This document shows positions 47,165-57,900 of a DNA stretch of 64,000 nucleotides, in pieces; the first letter of the stretch is position 1, and the number at the start of each line of letters is the position of its first letter. The notes beneath the pieces are model-generated. The model was not told where the DNA came from. It worked only from the letters and a program-made list of their open reading frames with translations, and ran no database searches. A program made the position numbers and the translations under genes. This DNA comes from Actinernus sp. WN-2022 (lineage: Eukaryota; Cnidaria; Anthozoa; Actiniaria; Actinernidae). Location: contig JAOWCC010001589.1 in assembly GCA_030867875.1 (NCBI GenBank), positions 143,689,745 through 143,753,744 on the forward strand, in the 5' to 3' direction.

Positions 47165-47960
47165 CAACATATGGCTTCGAAAAGGTCGAACAACAAAACC
47201 GTACCGGTGCGAGATCAGACAAGCTATAGCTTCTGTGCATGTGCTCTTTAATGCCCATCCTCCTTTAGGGTCATTGGTGAAAAGCTCTTATTTTGTTGCT
47301 TTACTTCTCGATTGTTTTTTAAATGTTCTGACTACGGCACAGCGACTGAGTGATTCTCGCTCCACTACATGCACACTCTTCAAGCGTGCGCCTAGGCGGC
47401 TTTCGTGCCAAGATTTTGAAATGGTTTTAAGTTTCCATGGTCGAAAAGAACTTCGATACTACTGTATGACAAGAGTGAAAATATGTTCGCTTAGATATTA
47501 TTTCAGCAGCACTTTGTGCATTCTAATTTATCCTGTGTTCCATTTGCCGGCCACAAGGCCACAGGCACAGCAGTTTCTCACAAGGCCAGCGATTATGATT
47601 TAATTCTAAACAAGTTCCTAGCGGTACAAGCCTCGCATTCTGCAAGGTCGAACAACATGTCCAAATAATAGCCGAGAATACAACTGAAGCTGCTTATTTA
47701 CACCGATCGATGCGACATCTGAGAGCACAAACTTCTTTGCATGTCCTCTTTTACTCCTATTTTTTAGGGATCATCGAAAAGGTATGATTTTGTTGATTCG
47801 ATTCACTTATCGATTGTTTTTTCTAAATCAAGCACTGAGCGCTACAAGCCTACGTGCAGATCTCGCACTCCAGCATGATCGAAAAGAGCTTCGATACTGT
47901 ATACAAAGCTATGACAGGAGTTCAATTATGTTCGCTTCTACAGATATTCTTCTACAGCTG
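47165..47960. repeat. Diverged tandem duplication, period about 480 bp
   Basis: 'Aaggtcgaacaac' (about 47183 and 47645), 'tcttta(a/c)t(g/c)cc', 'atcgattgttttt' and 'tcgaaaagaacttcgatac' versus 'tcgaaaagagcttcgatac' occur in the same order in both halves. Downstream, 'acgtttcgagcgctagccct' with 'tcgtcagagc' (about 47960-47990) is a phrase widely seen next to invertebrate retroelements. Confidence 0.7.
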
Positions 47961-48062
47961 ACGTTTCGAGCGCTAGCCCTTCGTCAGAGCAAAACACGCT
48001 TCCCATGGTGGTTAGCATACCTTAATCGACTTTAGTTGATTATACCAGTGTTCATCCAGTTA

Positions 48063-48140
48063 CTAACCTCGCCCGGTCGGGCTTAACTTTTGTCATCGGA
48101 CGAGACTGGGCTTTACCGTCTGAGCTAAACCCCCGAGGCC
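48063..48140 (-). repeat. tRNA-derived SINE or pseudo-tRNA
   Basis: In reverse: GGGGTTTAGCTCAGACGGTA is a strong A-box region; a weak B-box region follows (aagcccgaccgggc). Not a complete tRNA. Confidence 0.5.
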
Positions 48141-48369
48141 ACAGGGAAGCCAACTATCGAGCAGGTACAGGTACTGATCATACATATACATGTCACTTAC
48201 AGTTACAGAAGATGTTAGGCTGAGACTAGGCTGATATGGCCCGAGTACAGGCTGCATACAGCCTCTTGTTTGTTATAGCATGCTGATTATTGCAGCTTAC
48301 AGCTGATGTGGGCCTGCTTTTACTCCTCACACACTCCTCACTATATTACCTGTTTTGGGCACACAACAT

Positions 48370-48535
48370 TCGACTCACATATTGAGGGAGGAAAACGGAA
48401 GAACCCGGAGAAAAACCCTGGAGTGCATATAAGGAATCATTAACAAACCTACCTCACAGACGGTGCCCGAGCCGGGAATTGAACCCGGGACCACAGCGGT
48501 GCAGAGAGGCGAACATTCTACCACTGTGCCAACCT
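48370..48535 (-). repeat. tRNA-derived SINE with tail
   Basis: In reverse: GTTGGCACAGTGGTAGAAT (A box), CCCGGGTTCAATTCCCGG (B box), then a tail with 'gggtttttctccgggttctt' and 'ccgttttcctccctc'. The tail motif recurs near 41310 and 42590 without the tRNA head. Confidence 0.7.
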
Positions 48536-49034
48536 GATTGGTTGATTGAGTCGTGGCCATGGAAACTGAGGCATTTGGATCTAACGAACATTTTGATTGG
48601 CTCCATCTTGAGATCGTGTTACAAACCGGTTCACGAGTCTCGACAGATTATACACGTTGCTCTACTTGTTCTAAGTGCAGTACAGAAGGGTTAAACCAAA
48701 ACAGACGAGTTATGTATTCTTAGATAAACAGACTTTTGAAAGTCACTGACAGACTTAATTTCGCCCGTGGTCTACTTTGTGTGTACCTTTCGGTCGCTAA
48801 AAGCATGAACAAGAACTTCCGGTATACAAGGGTAAGCCCCCTCCCCTCTTTTCACGCATCAACGAATCAACCTCTCCTGTTAAAATGCAAAATTTTGAGG
48901 GTTTAAAATCAAACAAGCCATCAAGAAGTAAACATAGGATTTTTTTAAATTTAAGCATATTGGTTCTTAGCGTTTGGCCCAATAACATGTAAGCTTATCT
49001 AGGAGGCTTACGCCAACGTTATATAGAGGATATT

Positions 49035-49250
49035 ACATGGCCGCGGATGGATTTTATCTTCAAGAGTTGATGACATTTCATCGACACGAGAAGATAAAAT
49101 ACGTATCTCCAAACGGCCACGTAATGTTCTGTTTAATATACGATTGTCGGTGAAATACCAGTCTTCATCACTTCCTAAAAAGGCTAGAAATTCTTAAAAG
49201 CCAGTCATATTTTCAAAAGTTATATCTTCACGTGTGAAGATAGCACTTTT
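49035..49250. repeat. Short inverted repeats around GATAAAAT
   Basis: 'Atattacatggccgcgg' faces 'cggccacgtaatgttct', with 'gattttatcttc' and 'gaagataaaat' between (49035-49130). 'Gaaataccagt' and 'tattttcaaaagt' downstream also occur near 23030-23060. Confidence 0.6.
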
Positions 49251-49255
49251 TAGGC

Positions 49256-50067
49256 TTGGTTCAAACGTCGAACTTCTCATGTACGGAATATAATGTTTGT
49301 ATTTTAAATGAACATGAAAAGTTCGCCGTATGAATCATTTAAGTTCAACAGATTTGTATTGAATTCGACTCATCGTTTGTAGACCTTAACGCAAGTCCGC
49401 CATGTTGGAACGTGTACGATGCACTCTGGGTTGGATATCTCAGTTACACAATGGGAAGAAATGGAACTGTGAACTTTATTAATTTCACGGTTCATACACG
49501 ACTTTCATAATGGCCGCCTCCTAATTTGCATATGTGATTTCCCGTTTCGGTAGTTTATCCACATGTATAGAAAATATGAACATTGCCATGTGAAAGAGCA
49601 TGTTGACATTAGTGAACTTGTGAAAGTTGAGTGCTGTAGCTTATAAAGCATTGAAGTTACATCCAGTTGAAATTAGAGAGATTTGTATGAGAAAAACAAC
49701 GGAGGCCTTTCTAGCCTCGCTTTCATATTTTTCTGCATTACAAATGCTTATAGTTCAACAGCAATTTTCCACATTGCTCCAAAACTCAAACCAAATACTA
49801 GTTATAATGTAATCTTTCATGTGGTAGCATTGGTTTCCCCCTACCGATTTATCTTCCAAATTATGCAAATTAGGAGGTGGCCGAAGGCGGCCATTATGAA
49901 AGTCGTGTATTACTTCCCATTGTATAACTGAGATATCCAACCCAGAGTGCATCGCACACGATCCAACATGACGGACTAGCGATACGGTTTATGCGACTGG
50001 GCCAGTCGAATAAAACGACACAAGTTCGACGCTGATTCAAATGTCGAACTTCTCATGTGCCGAATCT
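49256..50067. mobile_element. Large foldback element (about 810 bp)
   Basis: 'Gtcgaacttctcatgt(a/g)c' occurs at both ends in direct orientation, whereas the inner arms (about 49395-49535 and 49870-49985) pair: 'gcactctgggttggatatct' against 'agatatccaacccagagtgc', and 'catacacgactttcataatgg' (in pieces) against its inverse. Overlapping reading frames on both strands here are shadows. Confidence 0.7.
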
Positions 50068-50289
50068 AATGCATGAATTGCATATTACCCACAATTCTAC
50101 ACTTTCGGGCTAAATGTCATGCGCAGACGCCTAAATTCAGACACGGTAGCGGGAAAACAGCACAGGAAAAGTACCGCTGGATCCTGACGCATGTGATGAT
50201 GCCTGTTCTTCGTGCTTTAATAATACCATTTGCAAGTACACTTTTTTTAGGATGCCTCCAATACTTCTGTATGAAGTGTTCAGTATTCG

Positions 50290-50498
50290 AAATCGTTGAA
50301 GTCACTGCTGCGAACCTTATGCTGGCGTCAAAACGACACAAACACGCTTTAAGAAATAAAGCAGTCATTACACTTAGAAATGCTAAACGCGATTTCTATA
50401 ACGAAGAACTAGAAAAGAACAAAGGTGATCGCAAAGGTACTTGGAAGACGATAAATAACCTAATGGTTAGGAACGTCATTCACAACATAAAACTATAA
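50290..50498 (+). pseudogene. Non-LTR retrotransposon fragment (region before the reverse transcriptase)
   Basis: The end of the 141-codon frame reads ASKRHKHALRNKAVITLRNA, then KRDFYNEELEKNKGDRKGTW, and KTINNLM. The pattern 'R.K....LR.AKRDYY...L..N.GD.K.TWK.IN.L' is that of the linker between endonuclease and reverse transcriptase in jockey/CR1-like LINEs. The frame stops right after. A 5' and 3' truncated copy. Confidence 0.7.
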
Positions 50499-50724
50499 AT
50501 GAAATTCAAAACCATGAATAATTAATGAGTATTTTGTCCAATCAGAAGAAGCGAATCACTCACGTGCATGCTCCTTTATACCTGATAATATATCGTCAAT
50601 ATAAAAAGCCCGTAAAGGATTTGAATTATGTCCCAGGGGGGCGGGAAATGGGGTTAATGATTGAGACAATGGATAAGCACCTTGCAACTCTTGGAATTTC
50701 TATTGATGTATCAGCTTTCTCGTT

Positions 50725-50812
50725 GAATTGCTAATTAGGATGAACATTTTATTTAAAGAATACTAATGAACATGAAATTTTATATAAAAGGTTCATCCTA
50801 ATTAAGAATTCA
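50725..50812. repeat. Short hairpin, CTAATTAGGATGAAC
   Basis: GAATTGCTAATTAGGATGAAC (seen as two pieces) faces GTTCATCCTAATTAAGAATTC; the centre is AT-rich. 88 bp in total. Confidence 0.75.
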
Positions 50813-51036
50813 CTGATAAAGACCCAAAGATAGCAAAAAGTACACGGATCATAAAGTACCTAGATAATCAATTTTGCACTAAATTTACTAATATCAGCAG
50901 ACTACCGAGATACACAGATAATATTTTTAAAATGAAGTTATCCAACTACCATTACTTGTTTACCGAGCCACTGTTTAGTCCCAATTATAAACCAAACTCA
51001 AAGTCGTAAAATAATAAAAACGTGCATTAAACTTAC

Positions 51037-51183
51037 AAACATTCTTTTCATATTGTGTGCCGGAGTCAAAAATTTAGAGTCTACCGTAATGTCAGTCACA
51101 TCGCTTTCCAAGTCTTGAATGTCAACCACGACACCAAATCCTTCAAGTGCAGGTTCTTCTTGCCCTAGCTTTTTCTTTGCCAC
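51037..51183 (-). CDS. Possible coding exon of an unknown gene
   Basis: In reverse a frame without ATG reads AKKKLGQEEPALEGFGVVVD, then IQDLESDVTDITVDSKFLTP and AHNMKRMF, up to a consensus donor (TTT/GTAAGT, donor at 51036-51031). An upstream AG ('gctaaaag', about 51191) could be its acceptor. The balanced charge and the donor are typical of a real exon. No family recognised and no partner exon found. It lies antisense to, and 0.7 kb upstream of, the first visible FANCJ exon. The frame also opens with GTG at 51183, but animal genes do not normally use it. Confidence 0.35.
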
Positions 51184-51926
51184 ACAATGCTTTTAGCATT
51201 GCAAAACGTCCGCTTGAAGCCAGCCAAACAAACAACATAGTATGTTACTTTCTTCATGTCATTCCCTTGAGATGTTCGTAATCGCAAGCAGGCGGTGATT
51301 ACTCGAATTTTTGCATGGCGTTGTGAATACAAAGGTTCAATGGTTATTAAGTACCATTATTAGTTTTTGAAGCCGTTTAATAAACTCGCAGCACGTCTTT
51401 TATCAGATCTAAAAACGCTCGAGGTTTGAACTGCAAATTACAAAACAAATAAAAGGTCTTAGCGTACCAGATGTAACTTAGCAACTAGCCCCGTAGAAGG
51501 GTTGCAATATGCATACATTTCTCAGTACTCAATACATTGACAAGATCATAAGTTATTATAGTATAATATGATTTCTTACTTTGTTCTCCTGGCTTGGCGT
51601 GGCTTAGAGGTTGCGTGTCGAAGTGTAGCTTGTTCGAATCGATTAGTAACGCGATAGCGTGTTTCCATATAATCATGCGTGTACTAAATTACAGCTTTAC
51701 GTTGTGATTGGTTGATTGCTTATGATCGAGGAAAATAGATAATTGATATAACACGACAATTAATAACTAACGATTAACTAAATGGCGTTTCAAACTAACA
51801 CTCGTTGTATGTGAGTGAAAAGCGTAAAGCGATGCCGACCGTAAGTCAATTTATAGCTTGCTAAGGTTATGTATGTTCCGTTGCTACAAATGTGACAGGT
51901 TGTTTCGTTTCTGGTTTGTTTTGCAG

Positions 51927-54900
51927 AGTTTGATGACATAATGCACCAGTTTTACCACGCCATTAGGGTCAGTGAAGGAGACGAAGATGATGATGAGGAA
52001 GGTGAGATGCTTTATGATAATTATCGTTCTCAGTTATGTGACTAGAGTATAGACCTTATGCAAAAATCCGTTAAATATTTAGCACAGGTTTCAAAAGCTA
52101 GGTACCTTAAGTTTATAGATGTAGTATATTTCAATAAATGTTCTTTTTATGTTTGAGTATCATACGTCTAGTCTGCCGCATGCATTTTCAGACCTTTTCA
52201 GAGTTCTTTACTGAAGTCAGGAAAATACATAACTGTAACACTCGGCTGGCTTCAAACAAACTACCCTAGAAATAGTATAATTATGGTAATTCCTTTTAAT
52301 GAGTTGATCGTTTCCACGGGCCAACTAAATTGTCTGTGATGTGACAAGACTAATTAAGTTGTTTCCAACTTTGAAGAATTCCCACGGAGATTGAATGGGC
52401 TCGAGTCTATGTAAAATAGAGCTGTTTCTTTATTTTTCAGTTTTCTTCTCTTTGGAAACAAAAACGTTAAGTTTTGGCAGTATCATGCAACAACAGAAAT
52501 GAGAAACTTTGATATAAAATACATTACTAGTTCTCTCAAAAAATGAGAGCTGTACTTGGGAGTTTATAAAATACACAAGCAATACATTTGTACATTTGTA
52601 AGTTTTCTTCTCCGATATTTCTTAAAACGATCAAAAATTCGTTGTGATGTGCTGTAAAAATCGGCCGGGAAATGACGATCTTATTCTGACAGAATTCGAA
52701 CAAATTAATTTGTTTTTCAAATAAAACGATTTTCAAAAAAAAAAAAACTCGCTTTTCTGTGCACCTAGATTGAACTCTTATTCTATGAAGTCCTAGGATT
52801 ATGGGATGTTTAGGTTTTTGAAAAAAGGTGAAATGTAGTGGTAGAACATTTTGTTACGCTCGTGCACAGCAACTCCGTGTGCAAGGCCCATTGCGTACTA
52901 TTATGACTTCTAAGTTATTCATTACTCCAGTAATATATTCTCACCGAGAGCAAACAATGCCAAGGGTGATACTAAGTTATGGGAGGAATCAGCCCGAGAC
53001 GGTTGAGAGCGGGTAGCTCCCAGTGAGGGTAAAGAGGTTCATTGCTGCGGGGAGGAGGGTGGGGCGTAGCAGCGGACTTGTGTGTCTAGTCGACAAGAAC
53101 AAGGCGAGGCTCTTTACAAGAGGAAATTAAGTAGTGGTCCGGCTAAGAACGATAGCACTGAACGGCAAGGAATGTAAAAACGTGTTAATTTTCTATTCTT
53201 CTCTCTCGTAATTTAATTGGTTGATACTTATAAATTCAATAGAAAACCATCGAAATAATACATTTTTATATGATATTTTTTGAAGTTTTAATTTATTTTT
53301 GATCAAAATGACTATGGTTTAATTTCGAAGAATATCAACCCTGGGGAAAGTTATCAAATTTTCGATTGAAAGATCTTTTGTTTTCTCCCTTTCCAATTGG
53401 CTGGATGGTGGCTTCTTTGAGTTTTCACAGTAAAAATAGCCCACATCATAAAAACTACTTTATTTTCTAGGTGTAGTTTGGACTGTAGACATCTCATACA
53501 ACACTTAAGTCATATTCACGCAAAATCGACCGTGAGGATATGTTCATTGCCGCGGCTCTATTGTTTTTAATATAGTTCTTACACGGACCATTACTTAAAG
53601 CGTCATCTGGTTACGCAACAGATCCCTACGAATTCCGCATGCTAGGGTGATGTATTAGTATTTATGTGGCTATTGTATACGGAGCTCCCGGTGATAATAG
53701 TCCCAAGTGTTGCAACTCCAGCGCCCTCGTCATGTATGGTCTCTGAACTTATTCATTGCATCATTGAGTAACGTAGGGATAGGCGTGGCAACTAAGTGTT
53801 TTGGTAGATTTGTCCTTATTGGTCATTTTCAGAGCATGTTTATCGCAATTCTATCCTGGATAAGCAAAACCACGATATCATCGGGCCCATTGAGTATTGT
53901 TATTCTGATCAGGTTATCAGCTCCTTGTTCGGCGGCTGATGTAAGTCGTCCGCTTGGGAATACATATTTCCCTTCCCTTTGCTTTTTCTCAAGTGTTTGT
54001 GGCTTTATGTGTCATTCCATAGCTTTTACATTTAGTACTGCTGCCCAAAGAAATGTCCCGGATGTGTCGCGACCGTTCTGGGCGATGGTTTGAATTTATT
54101 AACATCGTCACGTCTCTGGTTTGGGATTTCATTTTCAGACTTTCTGAGTTTTGGGAGGAAGCACCGAATTTATAGTTATACCTATGCTATTACAGTGCGT
54201 AAGGCCTCTCTGCTGGACTGGTGCCAGTTCGAATGTGGAATTACCAGGGCGCGGCCTCCGACGGGTTGATTCCTCTTATAACTTAGCGGTGAGAATATAT
54301 TACTAGCTATACAACGAAGCAGATTCGCTTACTGAGACCGATACTCACCCTAGGTTAACAGCGAGACACACTCATCCGCAACACCAAGACTCGCTCCCAA
54401 GTCTAGATAGAGAAATACATTCGCTCGCGAGACCGATACTCGCCCTAGGTTAATGAACGAGACACACTCGCTCCCTAGCTGTATAACCCAATTAACGATA
54501 CAACATAAGACATATATACACATATAGAGGCGAGACATGCAATGTCAAACAAGGAACCTGTCAAAACAGCTTCTGGAACAACGAATAAAAGAATGTCAAA
54601 CTTTTACAGTGGTAATATGAACAGGAGGTCAAATTGTAGCTTGAACTGGGGCTGGTACAGCTGGTAGCGAATAGGATAGCTTGAACTTCGTCTCCTGGAC
54701 AGCATTCTAGGGTTGTGTCCCAACGTGGGCACACCAACGGAGGCGAAGCGGTGAACGTGACAACATAAGCGTAGCAGCGGACTTGTGTGTCTAGTTGTGG
54801 ACTTATGGAACAAGGCGAGGCTCTTTATAAGAGGAAAGCGTGATCTGGTTATGCAACACATCCCTACGGACCGAATTCTGCATGCTAGGGTTATGTAATA

Positions 54901-57900
54901 AGTATATTTAATTAATATGTTTATTGTATGCGGTGCTCACGGCGAGAATATTGCGCACTGTTATGACTTGTCAATTATTCATTGAGCCTTTTTCCTCCCC
55001 ATTCCTCCCCCGCAGCTCGTATCCGATCATGCACGTAAGTCCGAGACCATATGTAGGAATTTGTTTTATCTTATTCTTTTTCTTGAGAAAATTACTAGAA
55101 TTAGGAAAGAAGAGCGGAAAAGAGTGATATCTGAGATAAAAAAACCTTGCGAACTCTAAGTTGCTGACTGAGCTGACTGAGAAAATGTGCTATAAATAGT
55201 ATAGGTGGGATGCACGGCAGGCAGTCAGACGGATAAAAAGATAGCTCATATTCCGATTGGTTGCTATGTGCATGGTGCTCCGTTCGCGTTCGGCCCACGC
55301 AGGTGCTCCGCTATTAACTGTTGATTGTTCATAACTCGTTACAGACTCTGATGATGAGGCCTGTCGTGCCAACGTGGATGGCGCTCTGTTTCTTGCCGTG
55401 TGTCGAGGCAAAGTTAGTGAAGGGCTCGATTTTGCAGACAACAACGCAAGAGCGGTGATCACGGTGAATATTGTTAGCAATGAATTAGAGGAAAAAGTGT
55501 TGTTAGTTGTCACTAATTTGTAATGGCAACATGACCTGATCCACTAGCAACTATACAGGGCTCGAAATGACACTCGCGCACTAGCACAATGGTAGATTTT
55601 AGAAACGACACTAAAATCTGATGACAACCGTTGCTAGTAGAATCTTGCTGAATTGTTTGTGTTTGCTAGTGGATTAGACCATATTGTTAGTAAAAAATTG
55701 TGACAATTAGCAACAATTGTTTATTTTCTCTTGAATTACGATCTTAAAATAAATTATAATGGAAACATGAACTAGTTACTCAGCTAGATTAACTTTACAG
55801 TTATTCTGAGTAACTATTGCCTATCTTGTAGTTTATTTAGGGCATTGTAACTTAATTCTAGACATCTGGTAATAACGTCGTTGTGATTATTGCTATTGCT
55901 AGTTGTATTTTCCACTAATTTCAAGCCCTGGACAACGAATAGTTCAGCAAGATTCTAGTAGTAACTGTTCCGAGTTGTCATGAGGTTTTACTCGCATTGT
56001 GCGAGCGCACAAGTTTAATTTCCAGGCCTCATTACGTCGCGTTTTGTTTGCGGACAGTTGTGCGCTGTAAAAGTGAACATTTGTATAAGGCATTCCCTGT
56101 TTAGTCACAGAGAGTATTCCATATGTTATATTTCAGGTTGGAATCCCGTTCCCCAATATCAAAGATATCCAGGTAAATAAAAAAGCTTATCTTAGTTATC
56201 ATCCAGTTATTTCTAAGAAATTTACCTTAAGCCGTTTATAGTCAGCTATACACACTATGCATAACTCGCGCGGTCACAACACGAAAAAGAGGACCTAGTC
56301 CTCTAGAATGTTGAAGTTGAAATACTAGCTGGAGGTGTGAAACGTGTTGAACATGATTGTTTAGTTGAAAAATGTTGCTAATCTGTCCTCATTTATCCTT
56401 TATTTTTCTTTATAGTACAACCAGCCAGGCGCATTGCAAATTAACGGCATTGCTTCACTGAACATTCGTTCAATGCATTTCACAATCTCCCCGGACGCTT
56501 CAATTTCAACATTCCAGAGGACCTACCGGCCTCGTTGACATGCTAGTTACCAGGACTTATGCATGGAGTCTATAAGAACCGAGTTTTAAGCGAACCCCAA
56601 ATCTTACACGCTGTCTATCTATTGTTTTGAACACCTCTGTACAATAGATATACAACGTTTCAGACTTAACATAGTTTAAAAAATCGGCCCTAAATCTTAA
56701 CTGGTGAGACTGCATTTTTAACATAGTCCTATGTATAGTACCTAGAAAACATCTTCTGAAACTTGTGTGAGTCCAAAAGGTTCTTTAGTACCCCCTTCAA
56801 AAGCTTACACGTTCCTGACCAAGAACACGGCCGGTATTTGTACCCATGTTCTCTCACACTCTCTACCCTAACTCTTGGCTTCCAATTGAACCATCCTTAG
56901 ATCGCTCCTTTATCTATCAGTATCCTTCTCAGAGTTGTTCACAAACCCATATTAGAGTCCATTCTAAACTTGTTGTGGTTTTAGGTCGAACTTAAGCGCC
57001 AGTACAACAATCAATATGCATCCAGACGAGGCCTACTCACTGGCGGTGAGTGGTACGAAATACAAGCGTTCAGGGCACTTAACCAGGTGGGTGTGCTGCC
57101 ATGCTGTCAAATATCGGTCATCCTTTCTTCATGTATATGTATGTGTCATATTGTTGTTTATATTGCAATTTGGGGGTTGACAGGGCCCCTTTAAATGCAT
57201 TTTTGAACTGTCATTTATTTTCCTTTTTGCAGGCTTTAGGAAGATGTATTCGTCACAAGTGAGTGTCTATTATTGTTTGGCTTCTTTGTAATTAGGATGA
57301 AGGGTAGCTCTATTTTAGGACAGAAAATGAAGACTGCTTCAAAGTTGTATCTGTTGTGTAATTTTACAGGCAATGTCTAAGCAACACCTTCATAACTTCA
57401 AACAATTCGGTAAATTTTAAAAACAAATGAACTCAAATTTAAGAAAAAAACTTAACTTTAACGAGACCTGAAACAACCATAGGGGCTGACCAAAGTGACG
57501 ACATGATCGGGAATCGAATCCGAGTCACAGAGTGCTTACCACTTGCGCTACCGTAGCTCCCCCTCATCATATGCATATTAATGAGTAATGGATCTGACTA
57601 ACTATAATTCATTTGTGGGACATACTATAGAAATGCTGATATAGTGTGCACATGCGAGTTCTCAATCAAGATTATTTAATTATCTACTTTCAGGAAGGAT
57701 TGGGGAGCAATTCTCTTGGTAGATGAAAGGTTTAGCAAATCACCAAGATACTCAAACAGTAAGAGTACTTTGATGTCTTTCATGTATGCAGTCCTTATCC
57801 AAGATGTCTCATTTACTAATTGTCTTTTCAGGTATATCAAAGTGGGTTAGACAGCGAATTCAGCATTTTACTAAGTTCTCTACAGCCCTTACCTCCCTGA

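Larger units (their letters stand above)
52830..55030. repeat. Tandemly repeated blocks in the first visible FANCJ intron
   Basis: Block Y ('gtagcagcggacttgtgtgt', 'aaggcgaggctcttta') at 53067-53126 and 54772-54838; block Z ('atccctacg', 'gcatgctagggt', 'attgtat(a/g)cgg') at about 53615-53690 and 54855-54940; block X ('ttgcg(t/c)act(a/g)ttatgactt', 'attattcatt') at about 52890 and 54950. A 100-bp duplication ('gagaccgatactc(a/g)ccctaggtta') sits at about 54338 and 54440. Copy 1 has gained a TTAA MITE between Y and Z. Confidence 0.75.

Noticed and set aside
49627..49952. Overlapping small frames on both strands
   Set aside because: They lie in the loop and arm of the foldback at 49256-50067; no splice sites or motif.
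55190..55513. 107-codon reverse frame
   Set aside because: Antisense shadow of the helicase motif V exon (55345-55463).
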